Positions 8,840 to 16,483 of a DNA stretch of 64,000 nt are shown here, piece after piece. This stretch comes from Runella aurantiaca (GTDB lineage Bacteria > Bacteroidota > Bacteroidia > Cytophagales > Spirosomataceae). A program made the translations under genes and the position numbers. The first letter of the stretch is position 1; every line of letters starts with the position of its first letter. The DNA lies in the NCBI RefSeq assembly GCF_003339505.1, contig NZ_QPIW01000005.1, forward strand, positions 62,001 to 126,000, given 5' to 3'. The notes below the pieces were generated by a model, which did no database searches, was not told where the DNA came from, and worked only from the letters and a program-made list of their open reading frames with translations.

Positions 8840-9295
8840 TTAATCCTCGTCAATTGCGTCTAATTCGGCAATCATGGCGGTGAGGGCTTCTAAAAATGCA
8901 GCTTTGCCAGCTGGGTCAGCCAACAATTTTTGGAACACTTTGTTGGTCATCAGGCGTTTGATGAGCGTTTGGTAGTCGTCTTCCTTGCCCTTCAGTTCTT
9001 GCAAGAAGCCGCTTTGCTCAATCATTCCCTTTACCGTAAAGGCGCTCACACTCGTAAAACTAAGGGTTTCATTCACTTCCGCTCCCTCTTCAGTTGTATG
9101 ACTTACTTCGACCTGAGGCTGAAAATGGTCGAACGCATCTTGCAATTTTTGGATACCTTCTACGGGAGCTTGACTCATAGAATCAGCCGTAAACTTGCTG
9201 ATAATGGCCGTTTTGTTGTCGTGGAGGAGTTTGATTGCTTCGCTGGTACCTTCGTCGATTACGACGCCGCCCAACTGGGGTTTTTCGATTGCCAT
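8840..9295 (-). CDS. tssB: T6SS sheath protein TssB
   Basis: This is the small sheath subunit, which forms a heterodimer with TssC. The 151-residue product has the TssB layout: a central LSFTSVSAFTVKGMIEQ region equivalent to the strand and helix preceding the dimer helix, then a Leu-rich LIKRLMTNKVFQKLLAD helix and an acidic C-terminus. Its gene is the first of the sheath-to-baseplate gene run and has its own promoter-like upstream region (-7 box TACCTTTG, palindromes and a block shared with the next upstream gene). A single start at 9295 is plausible. Confidence 0.87.
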   Translation of the reverse strand: MAIEKPQLGGVVIDEGTSEAIKLLHDNKTAIISKFTADSMSQAPVEGIQKLQDAFDHFQPQVEVSHTTEEGAEVNETLSFTSVSAFTVKGMIEQSGFLQELKGKEDDYQTLIKRLMTNKVFQKLLADPAGKAAFLEALTAMIAELDAIDED

Positions 9296-9325
9296 GGTTA
9301 AGGTTTATTAGTAGGTTATGCTTTA

Positions 9326-9406
9326 GTAACGTTACAAAGGTAAATATTGATTTTCAAGGATTTTATCGTGAAACTACGTGATTTTAAAATCGGGTAGTTC
9401 TACGTA
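9326..9406 (-). promoter_or_regulatory. Candidate tssBC promoter with operator-like palindromes
   Basis: On the minus strand a TACCTTTG box (9335-9342) matches the Bacteroidetes -7 consensus TAnnTTTG. It is followed directly by the perfect palindrome GTAACGTTAC (9326-9335). Upstream lies TTTCACGATAAAATCCTT (9356-9373), then a 28-base symmetric element (9372-9399) of AACTAC, two bases, the perfect palindrome GATTTTAAAATC (9380-9391), two bases, GTAGTT. The TTTCAC block recurs at the same distance upstream of the neighbouring gene. There is no TTG at the usual -33 spacing, which would fit an activator-dependent promoter. Confidence 0.6.
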
Positions 9407-9417
9407 ATACACCGTTT

Positions 9418-9858
9418 CTACGTTCTTGGTATGGGGCGATAAAACCACCATCTGCCACTTACCGAGATTCCGTCGCCGCTCTGAAAATACAATGTATTTT
9501 GTTGAACCCGGCGCGACCCGTTGACATTGCACTCAAAGACATCAATCACGCCGTCGGCCCAAACTGCTTCTACAATTGCCGAATGGTGCGGGCGCGTTTG
9601 ATAAGCCCCGTCAGACTCCGAATAGCGATAGTTTCGCATCTGAATAATATCTCCCGGGGCCAGATTGGCTAGGGTCGTGGGCGTTCCCCACACGTAATCG
9701 GCATTGGCAGTGACACCGCTTGCTCCCATGATACTGTTGGATGTGCGCGCTCCCGACTCCCGCAATGTTGTTTCGACCATAGTCCAACATTCCCCGTTCC
9801 CAATTTGTGTTCCCACCCGAGTTGTTATCCAAGCAACGATTGTTTGATTGACCGGCAT
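9418..9858 (-). CDS. CHAP/NlpC-like cysteine hydrolase, putative T6SS effector
   Basis: The 146-residue product has a compact papain-like arrangement: GNGECWTMVE with candidate nucleophile Cys24, a LAPGDIIQM strand, then RPHHSAIVEAV with His91/92 and a FECN segment (Glu109, Asn111) in the position of the third catalytic residue. This pattern is seen in CHAP and NlpC/P60 amidases that cut peptidoglycan peptides. It has no signal peptide, so it needs a secretion route such as the T6SS. It lies between the AvrRpt2-like gene and tssB and shares a promoter block with tssB. No obvious exported immunity gene adjoins it. The activity is inferred from the motif. Confidence 0.65.
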   Translation of the reverse strand: MPVNQTIVAWITTRVGTQIGNGECWTMVETTLRESGARTSNSIMGASGVTANADYVWGTPTTLANLAPGDIIQMRNYRYSESDGAYQTRPHHSAIVEAVWADGVIDVFECNVNGSRRVQQNTLYFQSGDGISVSGRWWFYRPIPRT

Positions 9859-9901
9859 GACTGTGTCGTTTAGCGTTTTTTTTATTTATTTTAATACTGA
9901 A

Positions 9902-9972
9902 CAAAGTTACCGGTTCACTCTCAAGGATTTTATAGTGAAAACACCTGTTTTAAAAATTGCGTATTCCTACGC
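9902..9972 (-). promoter_or_regulatory. Candidate promoter of the CHAP-like gene, sharing a block with tssB
   Basis: On the minus strand a TAACTTTG box (9902-9909) matches TAnnTTTG. TTTCACTATAAAATCCTT (9923-9940) differs at one base from the copy upstream of tssB and sits at the identical 13-base distance from the box. A TTTTAAAA core and a GCGTA-TTCC-TACGC inverted repeat (9959-9972) lie further upstream. The shared block suggests one regulator controls both genes. Confidence 0.55.
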
Positions 9973-10010
9973 GTTGCCGAGTAGTTAAGCATTTTTGTCC
10001 AACGTTCTTT

Positions 10011-10496
10011 TTACGGGCAATGCAAAAACACGGTTTGCACACTATTGGCGGTATCTCTCGAATCTACCGCATTGCCAACATACCATGTATCCAAACTTCT
10101 CCAGCCAATACTGCCTTTATTGACCGGAGAAGGGTCGTAGATTAATACGTTTCCTGCTTTAATGCCCGCAATAACCACAATATGGCTTATGCCATTGACC
10201 CACAACGGCCCGTATTGAAACAACCAGTTTTCAATCGCATCTTCGGTAGGCGACAATGGCGGAACAGCCACCAAGCCCAGTCGCTTGGCCATCGAAATAA
10301 TCTGCGGATTCTGAATCCCACTATCCAATGCGTAGATAGATTTACTTCCCGCATCTTCGCTTGGGTCAAGAATTCCCATTTCAGACATTTGGTACATTTC
10401 TCTCCGCCAGTTAATCAGCATTTGAGCACTGGCATACCAACAAGACATTCCTTTGTCCTGCGGTATTAATTTCATATTTGGGACAGTATAAGCCAT
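10011..10496 (-). CDS. AvrRpt2-like papain-fold cysteine protease, putative T6SS effector
   Basis: The 161-residue product shows the C39/C70-type papain-like layout: an N-terminal QDKGMSCWYASAQM motif with nucleophile Cys19 followed by Trp, then a YGPLWVNG strand, SHIVVIAGI with His105 and VLIYDP with Asp121. The QxxxxSCW start and HxVVxxG...DP end are typical of the AvrRpt2 peptidase family, known from plant-pathogen effectors and from bacterial polymorphic toxins. No signal peptide is present, so delivery by the T6SS is a reasonable inference from its place between tssB and clpV. The target cannot be deduced; a eukaryotic or a bacterial protein substrate is possible. Confidence 0.72.
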   Translation of the reverse strand: MAYTVPNMKLIPQDKGMSCWYASAQMLINWRREMYQMSEMGILDPSEDAGSKSIYALDSGIQNPQIISMAKRLGLVAVPPLSPTEDAIENWLFQYGPLWVNGISHIVVIAGIKAGNVLIYDPSPVNKGSIGWRSLDTWYVGNAVDSRDTANSVQTVFLHCP

Positions 10497-10592
10497 GGTA
10501 TTAATCAGGATTAATGAATGGTCTTAGTCGTTATTTTCTTCATCGTATAATCGTCTATCATTCAGCGATAAACTGCGATTCCAAGCCAGTCG

Positions 10593-11345
10593 TCACCACG
10601 TACCTCCGAGCGTTAATTTCGCTTCATTTGAGGTGGCTGAAAACCTAAGGTTTGCATCCCGTCCAATCCTCGTTTCAAACGAGCCCCATATTTTAGCTTC
10701 GTCTCCCAAACCAGATACAGTTGCCCGAAGTCCAGTTGCTTCACCGATATAAAGCTGTACGCCCACCTCCGCCCTTGAAAGCAAATTCAAGGTAGCCTTA
10801 CTGAGTTTTGGAAGCACTGGGCCGTGCGTTGCTAAACCTTCCAAAATGCTTTCTTCATCCAAAGAATCCGTAAGGCCTACGTACAGGCCCAGAAATGAAT
10901 TCCGTCCAAGGTGCAGCGTTGGGAAATAACTCGGTATCAAATCCCAATTCAAGTGGCCTTCCATTCCTTTGAAATAGTACACTCCCAGCCCTGCTACAAT
11001 GCCGTGCGTATCAATATGTATATCACAATCCTGCTCGTCAATCTCAATGTGTATCGACCTTGCCCTTCCTATTTGTCGAAAGCCCACTCCATGCGTAGCG
11101 AGCTGCATAAACCAACCTAAAACCGTGCTGGTACTGTCTAAATTAAACTCCTGACTTCCCAATAAAGCATTTGTAAGCCCATCTGGGTTTTTGCACTGGA
11201 ACTTAAAACCGATATGCGTACCTATTTTATACTCTGAATTGGGTTTAACTTTAATACCAAATTGTTCAAGATCAATATTAATCGGGCTTATGCGCATCAT
11301 CGTTTTAATTTCGCTCACAATCTGCGCTCTTTCTTCTTCGTTCAT
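10593..11345 (-). CDS. Unrecognised beta-rich protein in the T6SS locus
   Basis: I do not recognise this 250-residue protein. It has no signal peptide or membrane segment. The N-terminal ~40 residues are helical and charged; the rest alternates short strands with Gly and aromatic residues (for example HIEIDEQDCDIHIDTHG and VAGLGVYYFKGMEGHL), suggesting a beta-sandwich or barrel. The C-terminal third has a repeated S-GLGDEAKIWGSFETR style. It lies between clpV and the AvrRpt2-like gene, 96 bases from the latter, with the same orientation. It could be an effector, an adaptor or an immunity protein; the sequence alone does not decide. Confidence 0.6.
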   Translation of the reverse strand: MNEEERAQIVSEIKTMMRISPINIDLEQFGIKVKPNSEYKIGTHIGFKFQCKNPDGLTNALLGSQEFNLDSTSTVLGWFMQLATHGVGFRQIGRARSIHIEIDEQDCDIHIDTHGIVAGLGVYYFKGMEGHLNWDLIPSYFPTLHLGRNSFLGLYVGLTDSLDEESILEGLATHGPVLPKLSKATLNLLSRAEVGVQLYIGEATGLRATVSGLGDEAKIWGSFETRIGRDANLRFSATSNEAKLTLGGTW

Positions 11346-11371
11346 GGGCTATTAAAATTAGTTACCGACCT

Positions 11372-13879
11372 TTATTCAGCTTCTTTCACCCACTCAAACT
11401 CACCATTTTCGCTCAACTTCAGCGTTACTGAGCTTCCCTTGCTGATTTCTCCCGAAACAATCATCCGCGACAGCGGTCGACGAATGCGGTTACGAATCAC
11501 CCCCCGAATCGGACGCGCTCCGTATTTGGGCGTAAAGCCCTCCAACGCCAACGCCTTACGCGCTTCGTCATCAATCTCCAGCGTAATACCCTGTTTTTCC
11601 AGCAATACCACCAACGGCTTGAGCTGGATATTAAAGATGTTGATTACTGCATTCTCCGTAATCGGACTGAAAGGAATGATTTCCGTCAATCGCCCCAAAA
11701 ACTCGGGACGGAAGTGCTTGGTCATCAAGTCCAACACGTCGTTAGAAGCAGGAATTTTACCCTTCCCAAACTGCTCCACTATCCAATCCGCACCAATGTT
11801 GGATGTAAACAGAATAATGGCATTGCTGAAATCCCCCTCCCGCCCCAGACGGTCGTGCAGCGTACCTTCGTCCAGAATCTGCAAAAACAGGTCAAAAACC
11901 GACGGGTGCGCTTTTTCGATTTCGTCAAACAACACAATCGCAAAAGGCTGTTGTTTGATTTTGGTCACCAACAATCCGCCCTCTTCGTAGCCCACGTAGC
12001 CCGGAGGCGCACCGTACAGCACCGCCGCCGAATGCTCTTCCTTAAACTCCGACATATCGAAACGAATCAGGGCTTTTTCGTCGTTGAACAGAAAATCTGC
12101 CATCGTTTTGGCCAGCTCCGTTTTACCTGTACCCGTGGGGCCTGAGAAGAAAAATGAACCAATCGGCTGCCCCGGACGGCTCAGCCCCGAGCGGTTTTCC
12201 AGAATGGCATCCGAAATCACTTTGATGGCGTGGTCTTGTCCCACCACCCGTTTTTTGAGGTGTTCGTCCAATTGCAGCAGTTTTTCTCGCTCTTTGGACT
12301 GAAGTTTACCCAGCGGAATTCCCGTTTTGTGCGCCACTACGGCCGCCACATCGTGTTTTTCCACCGTCTCTTTTTTCTGACCACCCAAAGTTTCTAGTTT
12401 TATCAACAACTCCGTCAGGTAATCCGCCACGGCTTCCGGCAATTCCATTTGGGCAAGTTCCGTTTCTTCTTCCAACTGCCCCAACAAAATCGGACTGAGT
12501 CGGTGCTGCAACTGGCGTTCAAACCAGCGCAGTTCTTGGGTATATAATATCGGGTCGCCGCTCCCATGCGACTCGCGCAGACTGGAAAGCTCGGTACGCA
12601 AAAAATCTATCTCGCGCTGCGTGGTCTCGGACATAAGTTTCATGGCCGCCATCGTGCGGTCGATGAGGTCAATGGCGGCATCGGGCAGGCGACGGTCTTT
12701 GATGTAGCGCCGGGCCAGCCGAACGGTTTCGGTGATGGTTCCTTCGCCGACTTTGATTTGGTGATGGTCTTCAAAAAGCGAAACGACTTTGCCCACCATG
12801 CGGCCCGCGGTGGTTTCGTCGGGTTCTTCGACTTTGACGAGTTCGAAGCGACGGCTGAAGGCTTCGTCGGGTTCCATGAATTTACGAAACTCGTCGAGCG
12901 TTGTGGCGCCAATGACGGTCAATTCTCCGCGCGCCAGTTCGGGTTTGAGCAAATTGACCAGTCCCATGGCCCCGCTTTGGGGGTCCATCAGTACGTGGAT
13001 TTCGTCAATAAAGAGCAAGGCCCGTTCGTGCTGTTTGACTTCGGCAATGATATTTTTGAGACGGTCTTCGATTTCTCCTTTGTAAGAAGCGCCTGCAATG
13101 AGCGCGCCCATATCGAGCTGAAAGAGTGCGGCTTTTTGGAGATGCCCTGGCACTTGCTCCGCCACAATCAACTGGGCCAATCCTTCGACCAAGGCGGTTT
13201 TGCCCACGCCCGGCTCACCCACAATGATAACATTGGGCTTGGTACGTCGGCCTAGGATTTCGACCATCATGCGGGTTTCTTTGTCGCGACCGATGATGGG
13301 GTCGAGTTTGCCCTCGCGGGCAATGGCCGTTTTGTCAACACAGTATTTCAACAAGGCCTGCGCGGTGGCGTTGCCGCCCACCGAGGTAGGGGTGCCTTTG
13401 GCAGGAGATGAGCCGTTTTGTGGGTTAACCGCACTTTGAACACCCGCCGAAGCCATGAATTTTTCCAAAAGCTCGGTTTCTGTGAGCGGAAAGGATTTCA
13501 GTTGGTCTTTTTGAAAGCCCACTCCAGGGCGCGCAATCGCGGCCAAAACGGCCAAAGGCGTCACCTCCTCCTCCCCCAATTTCATCCGGATAACATCCGA
13601 AACTTCAAACACCGCTTGCACCTGCGCGTCTCCACGGATAGAATCACCCAGCCGCGCCGACTTAGGATATTTTTCGATTCGAATATCAGCCCAATCACGC
13701 AGATAATGAATATCTACATCCCAGATGGCTAAGACGCTGGATAAACCTACATCGTTGTGCAATAGCCCTTTCAGCAAATGTCCAGGCGAAAACGTAGCGT
13801 GCTGGTTTTCTTTCGCTACCGACTGGGCAATCTGAACGGCTTGCTTGAGGTCATTACTGAAAGTTAGTGTCGAGAGCAT
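11372..13879 (-). CDS. clpV: T6SS sheath-recycling ATPase ClpV (TssH)
   Basis: This is a AAA+ unfoldase that disassembles contracted TssBC sheaths in the cytoplasm. I chose the ATG at 13879, giving MLSTLTFSND..., because the longer frame adds 19 residues unlike any Clp N-terminus. An N-terminal Clp-N domain (about 1-150) is followed by AAA module 1 with Walker A GEPGVGKT and Walker B LLFIDEIH, a middle coiled segment (about 370-480), and AAA module 2 with GPTGTGKT, VLFDEIEKAH and the ClpB C-terminal domain. At 835 residues it is the usual length. Its position among T6SS genes separates it from the stress chaperone ClpB. Confidence 0.92.
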   Translation of the reverse strand: MLSTLTFSNDLKQAVQIAQSVAKENQHATFSPGHLLKGLLHNDVGLSSVLAIWDVDIHYLRDWADIRIEKYPKSARLGDSIRGDAQVQAVFEVSDVIRMKLGEEEVTPLAVLAAIARPGVGFQKDQLKSFPLTETELLEKFMASAGVQSAVNPQNGSSPAKGTPTSVGGNATAQALLKYCVDKTAIAREGKLDPIIGRDKETRMMVEILGRRTKPNVIIVGEPGVGKTALVEGLAQLIVAEQVPGHLQKAALFQLDMGALIAGASYKGEIEDRLKNIIAEVKQHERALLFIDEIHVLMDPQSGAMGLVNLLKPELARGELTVIGATTLDEFRKFMEPDEAFSRRFELVKVEEPDETTAGRMVGKVVSLFEDHHQIKVGEGTITETVRLARRYIKDRRLPDAAIDLIDRTMAAMKLMSETTQREIDFLRTELSSLRESHGSGDPILYTQELRWFERQLQHRLSPILLGQLEEETELAQMELPEAVADYLTELLIKLETLGGQKKETVEKHDVAAVVAHKTGIPLGKLQSKEREKLLQLDEHLKKRVVGQDHAIKVISDAILENRSGLSRPGQPIGSFFFSGPTGTGKTELAKTMADFLFNDEKALIRFDMSEFKEEHSAAVLYGAPPGYVGYEEGGLLVTKIKQQPFAIVLFDEIEKAHPSVFDLFLQILDEGTLHDRLGREGDFSNAIILFTSNIGADWIVEQFGKGKIPASNDVLDLMTKHFRPEFLGRLTEIIPFSPITENAVINIFNIQLKPLVVLLEKQGITLEIDDEARKALALEGFTPKYGARPIRGVIRNRIRRPLSRMIVSGEISKGSSVTLKLSENGEFEWVKEAE

Positions 13880-13986
13880 AGAGTAGAGATTGGAAATGCT
13901 ATAATCAAACTTAGGCAAAGAGCCCATGAATAGCAAGAAGTATTGAGTAAACGGTAAAGGGTAATGAGAGAGTAGGGATTTTTACG

Positions 13987-14796
13987 CTATCGTCGTCTTG
14001 TTTGGTATCGAGTTCGCCATCCAGCGGTTAGCATCCTGCTAAATGCTGGTGTGTTTCGAATCCCTTCTAAGGCTTCCGCAGAAGCTGCTAATTCAGTGGT
14101 TTTGGAGCTCCAATAGCTGACCAAATTTGGGTTGACAGCGCCGTAACAAATCATGTACATATACACATCGCACAAACCTTCATCGCGACCTCCGCTACGA
14201 GAGTGGCCTCCAGAAGTACTTTCTTGAATCAACCCATCTCTGACACTCGTTTCAAAACGGCGATAGTTAATTTCTCCATGGTGGGTCATTACGTGCCCAA
14301 TTTCATGAATAAGGGTGGGAGAAAATCCATTATCATGAAAACTCCACAAAGCACCATACGTAATAATGATTCCTCTGGATTCATCCAAAGCGGCAGTGTC
14401 GGCATAATCTCTACTAGGATTTACCCCTCCTGTAAAACGCATACTACTGTTTAGACCAGCATAATCATTGAGAATGATTCCCAAAGGTTTTCGTTGTACA
14501 AACAATTCTAAATGAGAAGGAGGAATCTCTTCCAAAGTTGCCTCTAATAGCCTAAAATGGTGAGTAGTACCACGATATACGTTAATTCTTATGCCTTCAT
14601 GGACGGTAATTATCCCATCTTGAAGCATATAGGGCATTCTTTGAACAGGAAAGTCACGTCTTCCAATGCGTACACTTTCCCATGAGCTTGTTCCGTCTGG
14701 CCCTACAAGCAAATCTCTCAACGCGGCTCTTTCGTGGCCATATCCTGCACCTACCCTAACATCTATTTCAACAGGTTCAGTCGTGTATTCAATCAT
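13987..14796 (-). CDS. Zincin-like metalloprotease, putative T6SS effector
   Basis: The 269-residue product has a single HExxH zinc site, LIHEIGHVMTHH, at residues 162-173 (His164, Glu165, His168), preceded by a strand ending in GALWSFHDNGFSP. The metzincin Gly and third His are not in the expected positions, so it is another zincin type. No signal peptide or membrane helix is visible. It lies directly upstream of clpV in the same direction. Anthrax-lethal-factor-like and similar zincin domains are known among polymorphic toxins and effectors, so a cargo role is plausible. The substrate is unknown. Confidence 0.65.
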   Translation of the reverse strand: MIEYTTEPVEIDVRVGAGYGHERAALRDLLVGPDGTSSWESVRIGRRDFPVQRMPYMLQDGIITVHEGIRINVYRGTTHHFRLLEATLEEIPPSHLELFVQRKPLGIILNDYAGLNSSMRFTGGVNPSRDYADTAALDESRGIIITYGALWSFHDNGFSPTLIHEIGHVMTHHGEINYRRFETSVRDGLIQESTSGGHSRSGGRDEGLCDVYMYMICYGAVNPNLVSYWSSKTTELAASAEALEGIRNTPAFSRMLTAGWRTRYQTRRR

Positions 14797-14940
14797 AGTT
14801 CAACCTCTTTTTTATTTCACTGGTTGCTTCGCTGTCTAAGCCAAGAAGTCTCATAGTGATGATGTCAAATTTCAATCGGCTTTGTTGCTTTTTGAATAGC
14901 GTTGTAGTCTACAATCCGAAACTTACTTAATGGTAAAGAA

Positions 14941-15753
14941 TTACCGATTCTGAAACATCAATTTACTTGACGGCTCCTCTTTTACTTCCATTAAGTCGCT
15001 GATGAGCCAGCCAGTATTGCCTTTTTCACGCGTAAAATCCTCTAATTTCATCACCCAACCTTTAATTCCAGTCAAAAAAACGGTGACCCGTTCGCATTCA
15101 TTAAATTTAATAAGACGACTATCGACGGCAAAAATAAAAGCGCTCAGCGCGTCGAATCGAAAGGTAGAATCGGTGTAACTCCGCAACGGGATACCCGCGT
15201 GCAGTTCATTCGACAAACTCAGAAAATTGGTTTCGTGGGCATTGGGAACAATTCCGCGCCCTTCAATTTTCTGCTCCAATTGCTCTAAAAAAGGATCTGA
15301 CGCGCCCTGCAACACCCATTGATGCCGGTCGTTGAAGACCTTACGACGAAACAATAAATCGGCGAGGCTCTGGGTCCCGAAATAGTCTACATTGCACGAA
15401 GTAATGCAATAGATTTGCTCGTCAAACTTATTCAAAAACAGCGAATTACGCTCATCACAAACCAATTGAAGAAACCGAATGAGTTTTTCACGGTCGGGCC
15501 CTTTTTGCCACTTGGTATCTTCAGAATTTACAAGTTGTTCCAAATAAGCCACTCGAATGCGCGCAGTCTTGAGGGAGTCGGGAGCTTTTTGACCGTTTGG
15601 AAGGCGTGCTGCGTTGAATCGGTCAAAAAAATCATCCAATTGCTTTACTTCTTGAACGGTAGATTCGGGGGTTTTTATCCGTTTTACAGCCGTTTGCGCC
15701 CACGTCAAACACGCGGTTGCTGCCAGTAAAATAAAGACAAAAAAACAACGCAT
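14941..15753 (-). CDS. Exported protein of unknown function
   Basis: I do not recognise this 270-residue protein. Residues 1-19 are a clear signal peptide (MRCFFVFILLAATACLTWA, cleavage before Gln). The mature part is mixed helix and strand with CITSCNVDYFGTQSLADLLF near the middle and a conserved-looking VTVFLTGIKGWVMKLEDF near the C-terminus. It starts the block of exported proteins upstream of the T6SS genes, with a 144-base gap to the zincin gene. Because T6SSiii has lineage-specific envelope subunits, an envelope role is possible, but nothing in the sequence shows it. Confidence 0.65.
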   Translation of the reverse strand: MRCFFVFILLAATACLTWAQTAVKRIKTPESTVQEVKQLDDFFDRFNAARLPNGQKAPDSLKTARIRVAYLEQLVNSEDTKWQKGPDREKLIRFLQLVCDERNSLFLNKFDEQIYCITSCNVDYFGTQSLADLLFRRKVFNDRHQWVLQGASDPFLEQLEQKIEGRGIVPNAHETNFLSLSNELHAGIPLRSYTDSTFRFDALSAFIFAVDSRLIKFNECERVTVFLTGIKGWVMKLEDFTREKGNTGWLISDLMEVKEEPSSKLMFQNR

Positions 15754-15817
15754 GGGCAGTAACGTATAAAGTACAAACTCCCTTACTTTTTATAACCATG
15801 CCAGCAAAATCCCTCCT

Positions 15818-16477
15818 TTAATTGATGGGCTTTCCGGGCGTTTTGGTTTCGGTCACTTTGATATTCCCGAATTTTATAATCCAGCGATTTTGCTTATAAA
15901 AATCCTCATCCATCAGATTTTGCAGCGACACATCCACATCTTTGGTGGTTTTGTCCTGATACATGATGTTCCCTTTTTCGTCTTTCCCCTTAAATTCCTG
16001 CGAAAAAGTGGCCGTGGTGTAATAGCCCCCGTCAGCACCCTTACGGTAATCGCCCACGTAGGTCGCATCATAAAAAGTAATCTCTACCTGTGGATATTGC
16101 AGGGCCTTCAATCGCCTGAAATAATCTCCGACGCTGCGCGAAATCACCGATGAGCCCTTTTTGCCCGACGACACCTGCACCACCGAGCCGGGTTGAAACA
16201 ATTTTATGGCCTCTTTGATGGCTTTGTCCCGGTTCTCATCCGACTGTTTTTTATCCGAAATGATTTGGATGTACTCCTGCAAACGCAGAATTTGCTGTTC
16301 GGTACGTTTCTTAAACTCCCCGTCCAATTCTTCCCGGGTCGGCTCTTTGATTTCGCCCTCATAGGCAGGAACTGACCCATTGTTCACATTTCGATTGGGC
16401 AGAGGTTGCTGGGCACGGGCCAACCCACCGACCAACAGCCACCCCACTAGCATCCTAATAAAATATTTACATTTCAT
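15818..16477 (-). CDS. Exported protein of unknown function
   Basis: The 219-residue product has a signal peptide (about residues 1-22, ending ARAQ). A charged helical segment (about 48-90) is followed by a strand-rich domain with VEITFYDATYVGDYRKGADG and WIIKFGNIKVTET. The strand-rich half loosely resembles the C-terminal part of the neighbouring 802-residue protein (V-Y-T-F-GK pattern), suggesting a related NTF2-like or similar fold. It ends 65 bases before the next gene and starts 6 bases after the stop of the 802-residue gene, so they are probably co-transcribed. The function is unknown. Confidence 0.65.
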   Translation of the reverse strand: MKCKYFIRMLVGWLLVGGLARAQQPLPNRNVNNGSVPAYEGEIKEPTREELDGEFKKRTEQQILRLQEYIQIISDKKQSDENRDKAIKEAIKLFQPGSVVQVSSGKKGSSVISRSVGDYFRRLKALQYPQVEITFYDATYVGDYRKGADGGYYTTATFSQEFKGKDEKGNIMYQDKTTKDVDVSLQNLMDEDFYKQNRWIIKFGNIKVTETKTPGKPIN

Positions 16478-16483
16478 TGGTTA

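Noticed and set aside
1-14796. Extracellular contractile injection system or phage tail instead of T6SS
   Set aside because: TssF, TssG, TssE, Hcp of TssD type, PAAR and ClpV together are diagnostic for T6SS; no tail-fibre, tape-measure or membrane-independent baseplate genes were seen.
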